Numbered from the stretch's first letter, positions 17,253 to 26,151 are shown. The stretch is DNA of 64,000 bases from Microbacterium aurantiacum (GCF_002872075.1 NZ_PGGU01000006.1:124001-188000); one strand, 5' to 3'. Numbers and translations: made by a program. Notes: generated from the sequence alone by a model not told the origin.

Positions 17253-17726
17253 ATGGCCGATGTCGAGAGCTTCACGCTCGACCACACCGCCGTCCGCGCC
17301 CCCTACATCCGCCGCATCGCGGTCGAGCGCGGGCCGAGCGGCGACGCGATCTCGAACTTCGACGTGAGGTTCGTGCAGCCGAACGAGGGCGAGATCCCCA
17401 CTGCCGGACTGCACACGATCGAGCATCTGCTGGCGAGCCTGCTCCGCGACCGGCTCGACGGCATCATCGACATCTCGCCTTTCGGCTGCCGCACGGGATT
17501 CCACCTGATCACCTGGGGCGAGCCCACCGTCGCCGATGTCGTCGCGGCCGTGCGCGAGAGCCTCACGGCGATCGCCGAGGAGATCACGTGGGAGCAGATC
17601 CCCGGCGTCGACGCCGTCAGCTGCGGCAACTACCGCGACCACAGCCTGCACAGCGCCCGTGAATGGTCCAAGCTCATCCTCGAGCAGGGCATCAGCCTCG
17701 ACGCCTTCACGCGCGTCGGCGTCTGA
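17253..17726 (+). CDS. luxS: S-ribosylhomocysteine lyase (AI-2 synthase)
   Basis: A 157-residue LuxS that cleaves S-ribosylhomocysteine to homocysteine and 4,5-dihydroxy-2,3-pentanedione, the precursor of autoinducer 2. The metal site is complete: HTIEH gives two His ligands, and VSCGNYRDH gives the Cys ligand. The catalytic Cys lies in [11 protein letters not shown]. Length is standard. An AAGGAG Shine-Dalgarno precedes the ATG. Clustering with metQNI places it in the activated-methyl cycle. The AI-2E family gene at 21137-22333 shares only the family name and does not by itself demonstrate AI-2 transport. Confidence 0.97.
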   Translation: MADVESFTLDHTAVRAPYIRRIAVERGPSGDAISNFDVRFVQPNEGEIPTAGLHTIEHLLASLLRDRLDGIIDISPFGCRTGFHLITWGEPTVADVVAAVRESLTAIAEEITWEQIPGVDAVSCGNYRDHSLHSAREWSKLILEQGISLDAFTRVGV

Positions 17727-17727
17727 C

Positions 17728-18498
17728 ATGTTCGACGAGCTGCGCGGGCGCGTCGTGCTGGTGACCGGCGGCGCCAGCGGCATCGGCGCCGGCATCGTCG
17801 ACGCCTTCCTCGGTGAAGGCTCGACCGTGGTGAGCGCCGATCTCAGCGCCCCCGAGGGCGGACTGCTCGCCGGACGTGACCGGGAATGGACGCTGCGCCT
17901 CGACGTCTCCGACGAAGCCGCCGTCGAGGCGGCGGTCACGGCGATCGATGAACGCTTCGGGCCTGTCGACATCGTCGTGACGGCGGCCGGCACGTCGACG
18001 CTGGGCTTCGCGGTCGAGACTTCCGGCAGCGACTGGGACCGCAATCTGGATGTGAACGCGAAGGGATCGTTCCTCGTGGCCAAGCACGTGGCGAAGCGCC
18101 TCGTGTCGGCGGGCCGGACCGGCCGGATCGTGTTCATCGCTTCACAGGCCGGCAAGAACGGTTATCGCGGTATGACCGCGTACGTGGCATCCAAGCATGC
18201 TGTGCTCGGGGTGACGAAGACGATGGCCGTGGAGCTCGCGGGGCATGGGATCACCGTGAACGCGATCTGCCCCGGGATCATCGAGACGCCGATGAAGCAT
18301 CGTGAGCGCATCGAGGGCGGAGCCATCCGAGGCATGACCGCGGAGGAGGTCGCCGACGAAGACCGTTCCCAGGTGCCCCTCGGACGCACCGGGACCCCGC
18401 AGGACGTCGCCGGTGTGGCGCTGTTCCTGGCGAGCGATCTCTCGAGCTACATGACAGGTCAGGGCCTGAACGTCACCGGCGGGATGACGATGCACTGA
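17728..18498 (+). CDS. Short-chain dehydrogenase/reductase
   Basis: A 256-residue classical SDR with Rossmann motif TGGASGIG near residue 12, the NNAG-equivalent TAAGT, the catalytic Ser in FIASQAG, and YVASK carrying the Tyr and Lys. The C-terminus SSYMTGQGLNVTGGMTMH is typical of the 3-oxoacyl-ACP reductase/sugar-alcohol dehydrogenase group. It starts two bases after the luxS stop and is the last gene of the operon. Its substrate is unknown; reduction of a luxS product or of a carbonyl made by the two upstream enzymes is a speculative possibility. Confidence 0.88.
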   Translation: MFDELRGRVVLVTGGASGIGAGIVDAFLGEGSTVVSADLSAPEGGLLAGRDREWTLRLDVSDEAAVEAAVTAIDERFGPVDIVVTAAGTSTLGFAVETSGSDWDRNLDVNAKGSFLVAKHVAKRLVSAGRTGRIVFIASQAGKNGYRGMTAYVASKHAVLGVTKTMAVELAGHGITVNAICPGIIETPMKHRERIEGGAIRGMTAEEVADEDRSQVPLGRTGTPQDVAGVALFLASDLSSYMTGQGLNVTGGMTMH

Positions 18499-18504
18499 TG
18501 CGGG

Positions 18505-18795
18505 TCAGGTGCGGCGCGGGTCATCGTCGCCCTCACGCGTGATCGGGAGACCGGCATCGGTCTCGGTGGCGTCATCGGCTGCGCGTGCCGCCTCTTCGGC
18601 ATCGAGCTCCGCGCGCACCTCTTCGCGGTAGCGGACCTTGCGGATGCGGCGGTTCATGTCCCAGATCAGCAGCACGACGGCGATCAGCACGATCACGATC
18701 GCCGCGAAGCCGACGAACCCGGGGGTGACCGCTTCCGGCGCGACCGTCATCGTCGGCGTCGGCATCGGAGTCTCGGTCCCGGTCAGAACGAGCAT
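18505..18795 (-). CDS. Small single-pass membrane protein, function unknown
   Basis: A 96-residue hypothetical protein. A short Thr/Pro-rich N-terminus leads to one hydrophobic helix (residues 27-46, GFVGFAAIVIVLIAVVLLIW), then a basic stretch RRIRKVRYREE and an acidic, disordered C-terminus. No family was recognised with confidence. It faces the DUF4307 gene divergently and converges with the SDR gene six bases away. An AAAGGCGG motif lies before the ATG. Coding character and a plausible membrane topology support it as real. Confidence 0.7.
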   Translation of the reverse strand: MLVLTGTETPMPTPTMTVAPEAVTPGFVGFAAIVIVLIAVVLLIWDMNRRIRKVRYREEVRAELDAEEAARAADDATETDAGLPITREGDDDPRRT

Positions 18796-18863
18796 GAGTC
18801 CGCCTTTCGTGCGCAGGTCGCATAACCTGGAACCACCAGCCTAACGACCGGAAGACCCCTACT

Positions 18864-19250
18864 GTGACGACCGCACGAGAGCTCGACGAACGCTACGGAC
18901 GCACCCGTCGGCGGCGGATGCCGTGGATCATCGGCGGGGCCATCGCCGTTCTCGCCGTCGGCGCCCTGAGCTGGTCGACCGTGAGCCAGTCGATGAGCTC
19001 GGTGGATGCCGATGATCTCGGCTTCGATCTCGTCGACGAGCACCGCGTCGACCTGCGGTTCCAGATCACGGGCGTGCAGGGGAAAGACGTCGTCTGCGTC
19101 CTCGAGGCCCTCGACGAGGAGTTCGGCGTGGTGGGCTGGAAAGTGGTCGAGATCCCCGCAGGCGAGGGCCACGCGCGAACTCTTTCGGAGAGCATCCCCA
19201 CGGTCGCAGAGGCCACGACAGGTTTGGTGAACACCTGCTGGGTCGCTTAG
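18864..19250 (+). CDS. DUF4307 membrane protein
   Basis: A 128-residue protein with a basic N-terminus (RYGRTRRRRMPW), one transmembrane helix at about residues 22-40 and an extracytoplasmic domain with two cysteines (VVCVLEAL and NTCWVA). This fits DUF4307, a family commonly located near greA and mycothiol genes in actinobacteria; its biochemical role is unknown. The GTG start sits shortly after the divergent 96-residue gene. A hairpin separates it from greA. Confidence 0.85.
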   Translation: MTTARELDERYGRTRRRRMPWIIGGAIAVLAVGALSWSTVSQSMSSVDADDLGFDLVDEHRVDLRFQITGVQGKDVVCVLEALDEEFGVVGWKVVEIPAGEGHARTLSESIPTVAEATTGLVNTCWVA

Positions 19251-19267
19251 ACTCGAGCCACACAGAC

Positions 19268-19293
19268 GACGCCCTGGCACGTGCCGGGGCGTC
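19268..19293 (+). terminator. Hairpin between DUF4307 and greA
   Basis: A 13-bp inverted repeat (19268-19280 with 19281-19293, one G-T wobble) followed by TTGG. It is probably a terminator or attenuating hairpin 52 bases before greA. Confidence 0.55.
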
Positions 19294-19345
19294 TTGGCAT
19301 ATCCCCCGCGGAACGTCGGCGGATACCGACAGAAGGAGCTTCGTC

Positions 19346-19834
19346 ATGTCCATCGACGCTCAGGTTCCCTTCCTCACGCAGGAAGCGTATGACCGGCTCG
19401 TCGCCGAGCTGGAGCACTTGTCCACCACCGGGCGCGAGGAGATCGCGAAGCGCATCGAAGCGGCCCGCGAAGAGGGCGACCTCAAGGAGAACGGCGGCTA
19501 CCACGCCGCCAAGGACGAGCAGGGAAAGCAGGAGGCGCGCATCCGCACCCTGCAGGGCCTGCTGAAGACGGCCAAGGTCGGCGAGGCGCCGGCCAGCCGC
19601 GGCATCGTCGAGCCCGGCACCGTCGTCACCGCGAACGTGGCCGGCGGTGAAGAGGTGTTCCTCCTCGGCAGCCGCGAGATCGCCGCAGGCAGCGACCTCG
19701 ACGTCTACAGCGAGGCGAGCCCGCTCGGGCAGGCCATCCTCGGCCTCAAGGTCGGCGAGAAGTCCTCCTACGAGGCACCGAACGGCAAGTCGATCGCGGT
19801 CGAGATCGTCAACGTGGAGACGTACACCGGCTGA
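19346..19834 (+). CDS. greA: Transcription elongation factor GreA
   Basis: A 162-residue Gre factor that binds the RNA polymerase secondary channel and stimulates cleavage of backtracked transcripts. The N-terminal coiled coil contains EEGDLKENGGYHAAKDEQG, with the acidic tip residues needed for cleavage, and the C-terminal FKBP-like domain ends IVNVETYTG. An AAGGAG Shine-Dalgarno precedes the ATG. The tip reads DLKENGGYH, where many bacteria have DLSENAEYH; this is normal in actinobacteria. Confidence 0.95.
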   Translation: MSIDAQVPFLTQEAYDRLVAELEHLSTTGREEIAKRIEAAREEGDLKENGGYHAAKDEQGKQEARIRTLQGLLKTAKVGEAPASRGIVEPGTVVTANVAGGEEVFLLGSREIAAGSDLDVYSEASPLGQAILGLKVGEKSSYEAPNGKSIAVEIVNVETYTG

Positions 19835-19850
19835 GCCGGCCCCATCCGCA

Positions 19851-19886
19851 CGAACGCCCCCGGATCCGCGGATCCGGGGGCATTCG
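19851..19886 (+). terminator. Terminator after greA
   Basis: A perfect 26-bp palindrome (19856-19881, GC-rich arms around CCGCGG) with a further four pairs after one mismatch. It sits between greA and the convergent ilvA, so it may work on both strands. Confidence 0.8.
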
Positions 19887-19910
19887 TCTGCCGATAGAGT
19901 ACCGCCGGAC

Positions 19911-21140
19911 TCAGTCCGGGACGACGACTGGTTCGAAACCCGCGCGGCGCAGCGTGTCCAGCGTGTGCTCGGAATGCTCCGGCCCCCGCGTCTCGACGCT
20001 GAGCTCGAGGATGACCTCGCTGATCTGCAGGCCGTGCCCGTGCCGGGTGTGCATGGCTTCCATGACGTTCGCCCCCGCCTCGGCGATGAGCTCGGACACG
20101 CGCGCCAGCTGCCCGGGGCGGTCGGGAAGAGGAACGCGGAGCGTGAGGTAGCGGCCGGAGGCGGCGAGCCCGTGCGACACGACGCGCTGCAGGAGCAGCG
20201 GATCGATGTTCCCGCCGGAGAGCACGGCCATGGTCACGCCGGTGGCCGACACCTTGCCGGCCAGGATCGCCGCGACTCCCGCGGCACCGGCCGGCTCCAC
20301 GACGACCTTCGCCTGCTCGAGGAGCACGAGGATGGCGCGCGCCAGGTCGTCGTCGGAGACGGTGACGACCTCGTCCACCAGGTCCTTGATGATGTCGAAC
20401 GGGATCGCCCCAGGACGCGCGACGAGGATGCCGTCGGCGATGGTCGGCCGGGTCACGATGTCGACCGGATGCCCGGCCTCCAGCGACGGCGGCATCGCCG
20501 CGGCGTTCTCTGCCTGCACCCCGATGATCCGGACCTCGCGGCCGAGCTGCGCGGCACGCGCCTTGACCGCGGCCGCCACGCCGGCGATGAGGCCACCGCC
20601 GCCGATGCCCAGCACGATGGTGTCGACGTCCGGGGCGTCCTCGAGAAGCTCGAGGCCGAGGGTCCCCTGGCCGATCACCACATCACGGTGATCGAACGGA
20701 TGGATGAGGACGGCGCCGGTGCGTTCGGCGAAATCGGCGGCCAGACGCAGCGAAGTCGCCACGGTCTCGCCTTCGAGGACGACATCCGCCCCGTAACCGC
20801 GGGTGGCGAGGAGCTTCGGCACCGGAACGCCGAGAGGCATGAAGATCGTCGCGGAGATCCCGAGCGCCTGGGCGGCGAGTGCGACTCCCTGCGCGTGATT
20901 GCCCGCGGATGCCGCGACAACGCCGCGCGCGCGCTCTTCGGCGGTGAGCCGGGAGAGACGGTAGGCGGCGCCGCGGATCTTGAACGATCCGGTCCGCTGC
21001 AGGTTCTCCATCTTCAGCAGCACCGGCGCACCGAGCACGTCGGAGACCGCCCGGGAGGGCAGCGTCGGCGTGTGGGTGATCACGTCGACGAGGCTGCGTG
21101 CTGCTTCCTCGAACTCGGCCAGACTGGGAACCGCGGTCAT
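19911..21140 (-). CDS. ilvA: Threonine ammonia-lyase with ACT domain
   Basis: A 409-residue fold-type II PLP enzyme deaminating threonine to 2-oxobutyrate for isoleucine synthesis or catabolism. PLP Lys lies in GSFKIRGAA, the substrate loop in ASAGNHAQG, and the phosphate-binding Gly-rich loop in LGIGGGGLIAG. A C-terminal regulatory ACT domain covers about residues 330-400. The single short ACT resembles the TdcB/IlvA1 type. The ATG start overlaps the stop of the AI-2E transporter gene upstream (four bases), so the two are cotranscribed. Confidence 0.93.
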   Translation of the reverse strand: MTAVPSLAEFEEAARSLVDVITHTPTLPSRAVSDVLGAPVLLKMENLQRTGSFKIRGAAYRLSRLTAEERARGVVAASAGNHAQGVALAAQALGISATIFMPLGVPVPKLLATRGYGADVVLEGETVATSLRLAADFAERTGAVLIHPFDHRDVVIGQGTLGLELLEDAPDVDTIVLGIGGGGLIAGVAAAVKARAAQLGREVRIIGVQAENAAAMPPSLEAGHPVDIVTRPTIADGILVARPGAIPFDIIKDLVDEVVTVSDDDLARAILVLLEQAKVVVEPAGAAGVAAILAGKVSATGVTMAVLSGGNIDPLLLQRVVSHGLAASGRYLTLRVPLPDRPGQLARVSELIAEAGANVMEAMHTRHGHGLQISEVILELSVETRGPEHSEHTLDTLRRAGFEPVVVPD

Positions 21141-22333
21141 CGATTGCTCCTCCGCCGCTGTCGCGGCACTGTGCTCCAGATCAGATCGCCGCTCGGCACG
21201 GCTCCTGTTCGCCACGACCCGGAGGTCAGCGTCACGGCGACGACATTGACGAATGCCGCGAGCGGGACGGCGAACAGGGCGCCGGGGATCCCGCCGATCA
21301 TCGCGCCTCCCGCCACCACGAGGACGACGGCGAGCGGATGCACCTTCACGGCGGATCCCATCAGGATCGGCTGCAGGATGTGTCCTTCGACCTGCTGCAC
21401 GCCGAGAACGACCACGAGCATCCACAACGCGATCCACGGGCCGTTGTAGACCAGGGCGAGGAAGACCGCGATCGCGCCGGTCGCGACCGCTCCGACGATC
21501 GGGATGAAGGAGCCGAGGAACACCAGGACCGCCACGGGAAGGGCGAGCGGCACCTGCAGCAGGAACGCTCCGAGCCCGATTCCGATCGCGTCGATCGTGG
21601 CCACGAACAGCTGGGTCCTGGCGTAGTTGACGATGGTCTTCCAGCCGTTGCGCGCAGCTCCGTCGATGGCCGGCTGGGCATTGCGGGGGAAGATCCTGAC
21701 GGTCCACCGCCAGATTCCCGCGCCGTCGGCGAGGAGGCAGACGAGCACGAAGAGGGAGAGCAGCGCACCGGTGACGACGTGCCCGAGGGTGGAGCCGACC
21801 GCAAGGGCTCCGGACCACAGCGCCTGCCCCTGCTCCTCGATCAGAGCCTGAGCCTGCACGAGGTAGTCGCTGATCTGGTCGCTTGTCAAGTGCAGCGGTC
21901 CTTCGCGGAGCCAGTCCTGGAAGTTCTCGATCGAGACCGCGGTGCTCGCCTGGACATCCGGAAGCTCCACCCGGATCTGCCACACGACCAGCCACATCAG
22001 ACCCGTGACGATCGCGAGCGTGCCGAGGATCGACAGCGCCACGGCCAGCCACCGCGGGAAGCGCATGCGCAGCATCCATTCGAATGCCGGCCACAGCAGG
22101 GCGGTGATGAGAATGCCCACCATGAGCGGGATCACCAGGAGCTTGAGCGTGATGACCAGCCAGATGAACACGCCGATCGCGGCGGCCAGTATCAGCAGCC
22201 GCCAGGCGTATCCGGCCCCGACGCGCAGCCCGAACGGGACAGCCTGATCGGCTTCGGTCGTCACCGTTCGATCGGTCGAGATCGGACGCGGACGGAGGAT
22301 GTCTCTCAGTCGTGGTCGCAGCTCGTCGCTCAT
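21137..22333 (-). CDS. AI-2E family transporter
   Basis: A 398-residue membrane protein of the AI-2E (PerM-like) family with about eight helices; the conserved late segment reads LGSFIPIVGAVATGAIAVF and the C-terminal pair GAMIGGIPGALFAVPLAA. Family members include TqsA, an AI-2 exporter, but others export antibiotics or ions, so the substrate is open. The presence of luxS 4 kb away makes AI-2 export worth testing. A TAGACT box six bases before the ATG suggests a leaderless transcript shared with ilvA. Confidence 0.9.
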   Translation of the reverse strand: MSDELRPRLRDILRPRPISTDRTVTTEADQAVPFGLRVGAGYAWRLLILAAAIGVFIWLVITLKLLVIPLMVGILITALLWPAFEWMLRMRFPRWLAVALSILGTLAIVTGLMWLVVWQIRVELPDVQASTAVSIENFQDWLREGPLHLTSDQISDYLVQAQALIEEQGQALWSGALAVGSTLGHVVTGALLSLFVLVCLLADGAGIWRWTVRIFPRNAQPAIDGAARNGWKTIVNYARTQLFVATIDAIGIGLGAFLLQVPLALPVAVLVFLGSFIPIVGAVATGAIAVFLALVYNGPWIALWMLVVVLGVQQVEGHILQPILMGSAVKVHPLAVVLVVAGGAMIGGIPGALFAVPLAAFVNVVAVTLTSGSWRTGAVPSGDLIWSTVPRQRRRSNR

Positions 22334-22339
22334 CCGGTC

Positions 22340-22345
22340 AGTCTA
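22340..22345 (-). promoter_or_regulatory. Candidate -10 box (TAGACT) of the AI-2E/ilvA operon
   Basis: On the minus strand TAGACT ends six bases before the ATG at 22333. It is divergent from the TACGCT box of the ycaQ-like gene. Confidence 0.5.
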
Positions 22346-22410
22346 GAGCGCGCGCCCGTGGGGCTGCTGACGCCGGCCGCCTGCAGACCGGCGATGTCGG
22401 CGCCCGGCGA

Positions 22411-22416
22411 TACGCT
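22411..22416 (+). promoter_or_regulatory. Candidate -10 box (TACGCT) of the ycaQ-like gene
   Basis: TACGCT ends six bases before the GTG at 22423, consistent with leaderless transcription. Confidence 0.5.
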
Positions 22417-22422
22417 GGCGAG

Positions 22423-23682
22423 GTGACCGAGAACCTCAGCTCCGCCCAGGCACGCCGGATGGCGCTGGCCGCCCAGGGGTTCACCCGATCGCGTCCGGCA
22501 TCGGTCAGCGCGCGCCACGTGCACCGGGTCATGGACCGGCTGGGCGTGCTGCAGATCGACTCGGTCAACGTCTTCGCGCGCTCCCATTACCTGCCGCTGT
22601 TCTCCCGGCTCGGCTCGTACGATCCCGCCCTGCTGGACAGGATCTTCCTCTCGCGCACCACGCACTACGTCGAGTACCTCGCTCACGAGGCCACGTTCAT
22701 CCCCGTCGAGGACTGGCCGCTCTGGCAGTTCCGGATGGACGATTTCCGCCGTCGGTGGTCGGACGGCGACTCCTGGATGAGTGCCAACGCCCGGACCCTG
22801 CGCTGGGTGCAGGACGAACTCCGCACCCGCGGACCGCTGCGCCCTGCGGATCTCCGGGAGGATGCGCCACGTGAGCGCGGCACCTGGTGGGATTGGGATG
22901 ACGTGAAAGTCGCGCTGGAGCACATGTGGCGCACGGGCGACGTCGCGATCAGCGGACGACGCGGTTTCGAGCGCACCTACGCCCTCGCGGAGCAGGTGAT
23001 CCCCGACGGCATCCGCTCGCAGAAGATCCCGCGCGCCGACGCGATCCGCGAGCTCGTGCGCCGCGCCGCCAGGTCGTCGGGCGTGGCCACGCAGGCCGAC
23101 CTCGCGGACTACTACCGGCTGCGTGATCGCGCTGCGGTTTCGCAGGCCATCGCCGAGCTCGTCGACGCTGGAGAGCTCGTGCCAGTCGCCGTGCGCGGCT
23201 GGGAGCGCGCCGGGCGGGCCGTCCCGTCGTGGAGGCACCGCGACGCGGTGCTGCCCCGGCGGGTGGATGCCGCGGCCGTCCTCACGCCGTTCGACCCCGT
23301 GGTGTGGTTCCGCGACCGAGCGCTGCGGGTCTTCGAACTCGACTACCGCATCGAGATCTACGTGCCCGCGGACAGGCGCCGGTACGGCTACTACTCGTTG
23401 CCGGTCCTGGTCGGCGACCGGATCGTCGCCCGCGTCGATCTCAAGGCAGACCGGGCCGCCTCCACACTGCGGGTGCAATCCGCCTGGTGGGAGCCGCAGG
23501 CCCGCCCGGAGGACGCGGCCGCGATCGCGATCGAACTCGCCCTGGCCGCCTCCTGGCAGGGTCTGGAGCACGTCTCGGTCTCCGGATGGGGCGACGCCGC
23601 CGACAGCCTGCATCGCGCGCTGTCGGCCCTCGGAGGCACGACCGTCGCCCGACACCTGCATCCCCGGGAGAACGGCGGATGA
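22423..23682 (+). CDS. YcaQ-like winged-helix DNA glycosylase family protein
   Basis: A 419-residue protein of the HTH_42/YcaQ family, members of which unhook DNA interstrand crosslinks or alkylated bases (AlkX/YcaQ in E. coli, AlkZ in Streptomyces). Family features are LGVLQIDSVNVFARSHYLPL near residue 45, LEHMWRTGDVAISGRRGFER in the middle and the LTPFDPVVWFRDR block. In AlkZ the catalytic motif is Q-x-Q/D near the N-terminus; QID in LQIDSVNV fits. GTG 22423 is preferred over a longer frame because of the -10 box directly upstream. The stop overlaps the next ATG. Confidence 0.88.
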   Translation: MTENLSSAQARRMALAAQGFTRSRPASVSARHVHRVMDRLGVLQIDSVNVFARSHYLPLFSRLGSYDPALLDRIFLSRTTHYVEYLAHEATFIPVEDWPLWQFRMDDFRRRWSDGDSWMSANARTLRWVQDELRTRGPLRPADLREDAPRERGTWWDWDDVKVALEHMWRTGDVAISGRRGFERTYALAEQVIPDGIRSQKIPRADAIRELVRRAARSSGVATQADLADYYRLRDRAAVSQAIAELVDAGELVPVAVRGWERAGRAVPSWRHRDAVLPRRVDAAAVLTPFDPVVWFRDRALRVFELDYRIEIYVPADRRRYGYYSLPVLVGDRIVARVDLKADRAASTLRVQSAWWEPQARPEDAAAIAIELALAASWQGLEHVSVSGWGDAADSLHRALSALGGTTVARHLHPRENGG

Positions 23683-24155
23683 CCGGGCGCCGCTCCTGGA
23701 TCATCGGCGCGGTCGTCGCTGCGGTGCTGCTCGGAGGCGCGTCGGTCTGGATCTGGCAGTCCTCGACCGTGCCCAGCGTCGTCGAGAGCCCTTCTCCCCT
23801 GCCCTCGCCGTCACCGACGGCGGCCTCCGCCGAGCAGGTGCAGGTCCTTGTCGACGACCACCTGGAGCAGTGCGCCGAGAGCAGAAGCGACACCCCACCG
23901 GAAGGTTGCGGCATCCGCATCCCGTGGGGCGCTGAGTTCTCGGCCGTGTCCGGCATTCGATATCGCATCGAGCAGCTGCCGACCGCCGAGATCCAAGGCG
24001 AGGGATTCGTCGCGGAAGGGGGCGTCCTCATCGCGACTGTGACGGGCACAGGGCAGGACGGCACTTCGCGCAGCGTGACCTACCGCAGCGAGGACTGGGC
24101 GGTACGCGGCGACGTCGATGTCACCGACGAAGGGGTCGAGATCTCGGTCTGGTGA
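23679..24155 (+). CDS. Hypothetical exported or membrane-anchored protein
   Basis: A 158-residue protein with an N-terminal hydrophobic segment (SWIIGAVVAAVLLGGASVWIW, abbreviated here: residues 6-26), a Ser/Pro-rich linker (SPSPLPSPSPTA) and a small extracytoplasmic domain with two cysteines (EQCAES and EGCGIRIP) that may form a disulfide. No family recognised. Its ATG overlaps the ycaQ-like stop (ATGA), so it is cotranscribed. No lipobox cysteine is present, so the helix probably stays as an anchor. Confidence 0.72.
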   Translation: MTGRRSWIIGAVVAAVLLGGASVWIWQSSTVPSVVESPSPLPSPSPTAASAEQVQVLVDDHLEQCAESRSDTPPEGCGIRIPWGAEFSAVSGIRYRIEQLPTAEIQGEGFVAEGGVLIATVTGTGQDGTSRSVTYRSEDWAVRGDVDVTDEGVEISVW

Positions 24156-24179
24156 CCATTCGACGAGCTCAGGGTGCCG

Positions 24180-24746
24180 TCAGAACTGCACGCGCGGAGG
24201 CTCGGAGATCGCACCCGTGTCGGCGACCTCGAAGAACTCGCGCTCGGTGAAGCCGAGACCACGCGCGAACAGGTTGTTCGGGAACACCTTGATCTTCGTG
24301 TTCAGCTCCCGCACGCCGCCGTTGTAGAAGCGTCGGGCGGCCTGGATCTTGTCCTCCGTGTCGACCAGCGCCTGCTGCACCTGGAGGAAGTTCTGGCTGG
24401 CCTGCAGCTGGGGGTAGGCCTCGGCTACGGCGAACAGGCTCCGCAGGGCCTGCTGCAGATGCCCCTCGGCGATTCCGGCCGCCCCGGGGCTCTCCGCGGA
24501 CAGCGTCTCCGCGCGCGCGCGGGTGACGTTCTCGAAGACCGCCTTCTCGTGCGAGGCGTAGCCCTTCACGGTCTCGATGAGATTCGGGATGAGATCGGCT
24601 CGGCGCTTGAGCTGGACGGTGATGCCGCTCCAGGCCTCGTCGACACGGATCTTGAGTTGCACCAGCGAGTTGTAAGTGGCCCAGAGGTAGATTCCGATGA
24701 GCAGAATCACTCCGACGACGATCAGTACCGGCACGAGCCACTCCAT
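24180..24746 (-). CDS. LemA family protein
   Basis: A 188-residue LemA protein: one N-terminal transmembrane helix (residues 4-24), then a helical domain. The pattern WATYNSLVQLKIRVDEAWSG with KRRADLIPNLIETVKGYASHE is diagnostic, and the C-terminus ends with the NLFARGLGFTEREFFE block. Function is poorly understood; it is often linked to envelope proteins. A GAGGAAGG Shine-Dalgarno precedes the ATG, and a TAGGAT box about 30 bases further up could be its -10. It converges with the hypothetical gene upstream on the map. Confidence 0.93.
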   Translation of the reverse strand: MEWLVPVLIVVGVILLIGIYLWATYNSLVQLKIRVDEAWSGITVQLKRRADLIPNLIETVKGYASHEKAVFENVTRARAETLSAESPGAAGIAEGHLQQALRSLFAVAEAYPQLQASQNFLQVQQALVDTEDKIQAARRFYNGGVRELNTKIKVFPNNLFARGLGFTEREFFEVADTGAISEPPRVQF

Positions 24747-24837
24747 GCGGAGGCCACCCTTCCTCGAATTTCTCTCATCCTAGTCGCGCAGTCTGCGCGT
24801 GGACTGGGTGCACAGGCCGCGCAGGCGGGAAGGACGA

Positions 24838-26151
24838 TCAGTCGCCGAGCACGCGCTCGAGATGGCGGTTGCCGAAACGGCGGTCGGGGTCCAGCCGGTC
24901 GCGCAGCGCGCGGAAATCGTCGAAACGCGGATAGCGCTCCCGCAGCTGCCCGGCGTCGAGGGAGTGGAGTTTTCCCCAGTGCGGCCGCCCGCCGTGCTCG
25001 AGCATGATCTGCTCGACGGCGTCGAAGTACGCGGTGTGGTCGGCGCGCCAGAACCGATGCACGGCGATGTAGCCGGTCGCCCGGCCATGGGCCGTGGACA
25101 GCCAGCGATCGTCCTCACCGGCGAAGCGCACCTCGATCGGGAACTCGATGCGCCAGCCCCTCTGGGAGATCAGCTCCTTAACCGTGCGGAACGCGGACAC
25201 CACGTTCTCTGCGGGAAGCGCGTACTCCATCTCGCGGAAGCGCACGTTCCGGTTCTGCGTCAGCACGCGATGCGAGCGGTCCGTGTACACGCGATCACCG
25301 GTCAGTTTCACGGCCAGGCGGTTGAACGGCGGCGTGATCGCGGGAACAGCCTGACCCGCTGCGCAGACGACGCGGTAGACGCCGTTGGAGAGCAGCGTCT
25401 CATCGATCCACTTGCCGACGACCGGGAGCGGCCGTCGCACGGTGGACTCCGGCAACCGCGTCTGCCTCTTGGTCAAGGCGACGTCGGTGTGCGGGAACCA
25501 GTAGAACTCGAAGTGATCGGATGCCGCGACGCGATCGTCGAGCGTCGCCAGCACGTCCGCCAGCGGAACGGGCTCATCGATCGCGTGCATGACGAACGCC
25601 GGCACGCATTGCAGGGTCACCTCGACGATGATCCCGAGCGCGCCCAGTCCGAGTGCCACCGCCGGGAGCATCTCGGTGTTCTGCTCTTCGTCGACGCGCA
25701 GGAAATCTCCCGCCGCGGTGATCATCGTCACTCCGACGACCTGCGCGGCGAGACCTCCGAACCGGGCGCCGGTGCCGTGCGTACCCGTCGAGATCGCGCC
25801 TGCGATCGACTGGCGATCGATGTCACCGAGGTTCTGCATCGCGAGACCGCACGCGGCGAGCAGCCGGGGGACCCGGTGCAGCCGCGTGCCGGCGAGCAGC
25901 GTGACGCGGCCGCTCCCGGCATCCGCCATCACCAGCCCCTGCATGTCGTCGAGCTCGAGCAGTACGCCGGGTGCCGCCGCTATGCCCGTGAAGCTGTGTC
26001 CGGCACCGACCGCTTTCACGGTGAGGCCTTGTGCCACCGCCGCTCGCACCGCGCGCTGCACGCCCTCCGGTGTCCGCGGGCGTTCGATGCGCAGCGGCGT
26101 GATCTGCGTGGTGCGCGCCCAGTTGCTCCAGGTGCCGCCGATCCTCGTCAC
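24838..26151 (-). CDS. FAD-dependent D-arabinono-1,4-lactone-oxidase-like protein
   Basis: A 437-residue flavoprotein of the aldonolactone oxidoreductase family. The PP-loop FAD domain reads VKAVGAGHSFTGIA, followed by GDIDRQSIAGAISTGTHGTG, and the C-terminal ALO domain includes the HWGKLHSLDAGQLRERYPRFDDF block. Family members oxidise L-gulono- or D-arabinono-lactone or sugar alcohols. The residue before GHS is Gly-Ala rather than His, so FAD is probably not covalently held through that position. The ATG overlaps the stop of the alanine-racemase-fold gene, forming a two-gene operon. Confidence 0.9.
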   Translation of the reverse strand: MTRIGGTWSNWARTTQITPLRIERPRTPEGVQRAVRAAVAQGLTVKAVGAGHSFTGIAAAPGVLLELDDMQGLVMADAGSGRVTLLAGTRLHRVPRLLAACGLAMQNLGDIDRQSIAGAISTGTHGTGARFGGLAAQVVGVTMITAAGDFLRVDEEQNTEMLPAVALGLGALGIIVEVTLQCVPAFVMHAIDEPVPLADVLATLDDRVAASDHFEFYWFPHTDVALTKRQTRLPESTVRRPLPVVGKWIDETLLSNGVYRVVCAAGQAVPAITPPFNRLAVKLTGDRVYTDRSHRVLTQNRNVRFREMEYALPAENVVSAFRTVKELISQRGWRIEFPIEVRFAGEDDRWLSTAHGRATGYIAVHRFWRADHTAYFDAVEQIMLEHGGRPHWGKLHSLDAGQLRERYPRFDDFRALRDRLDPDRRFGNRHLERVLGD

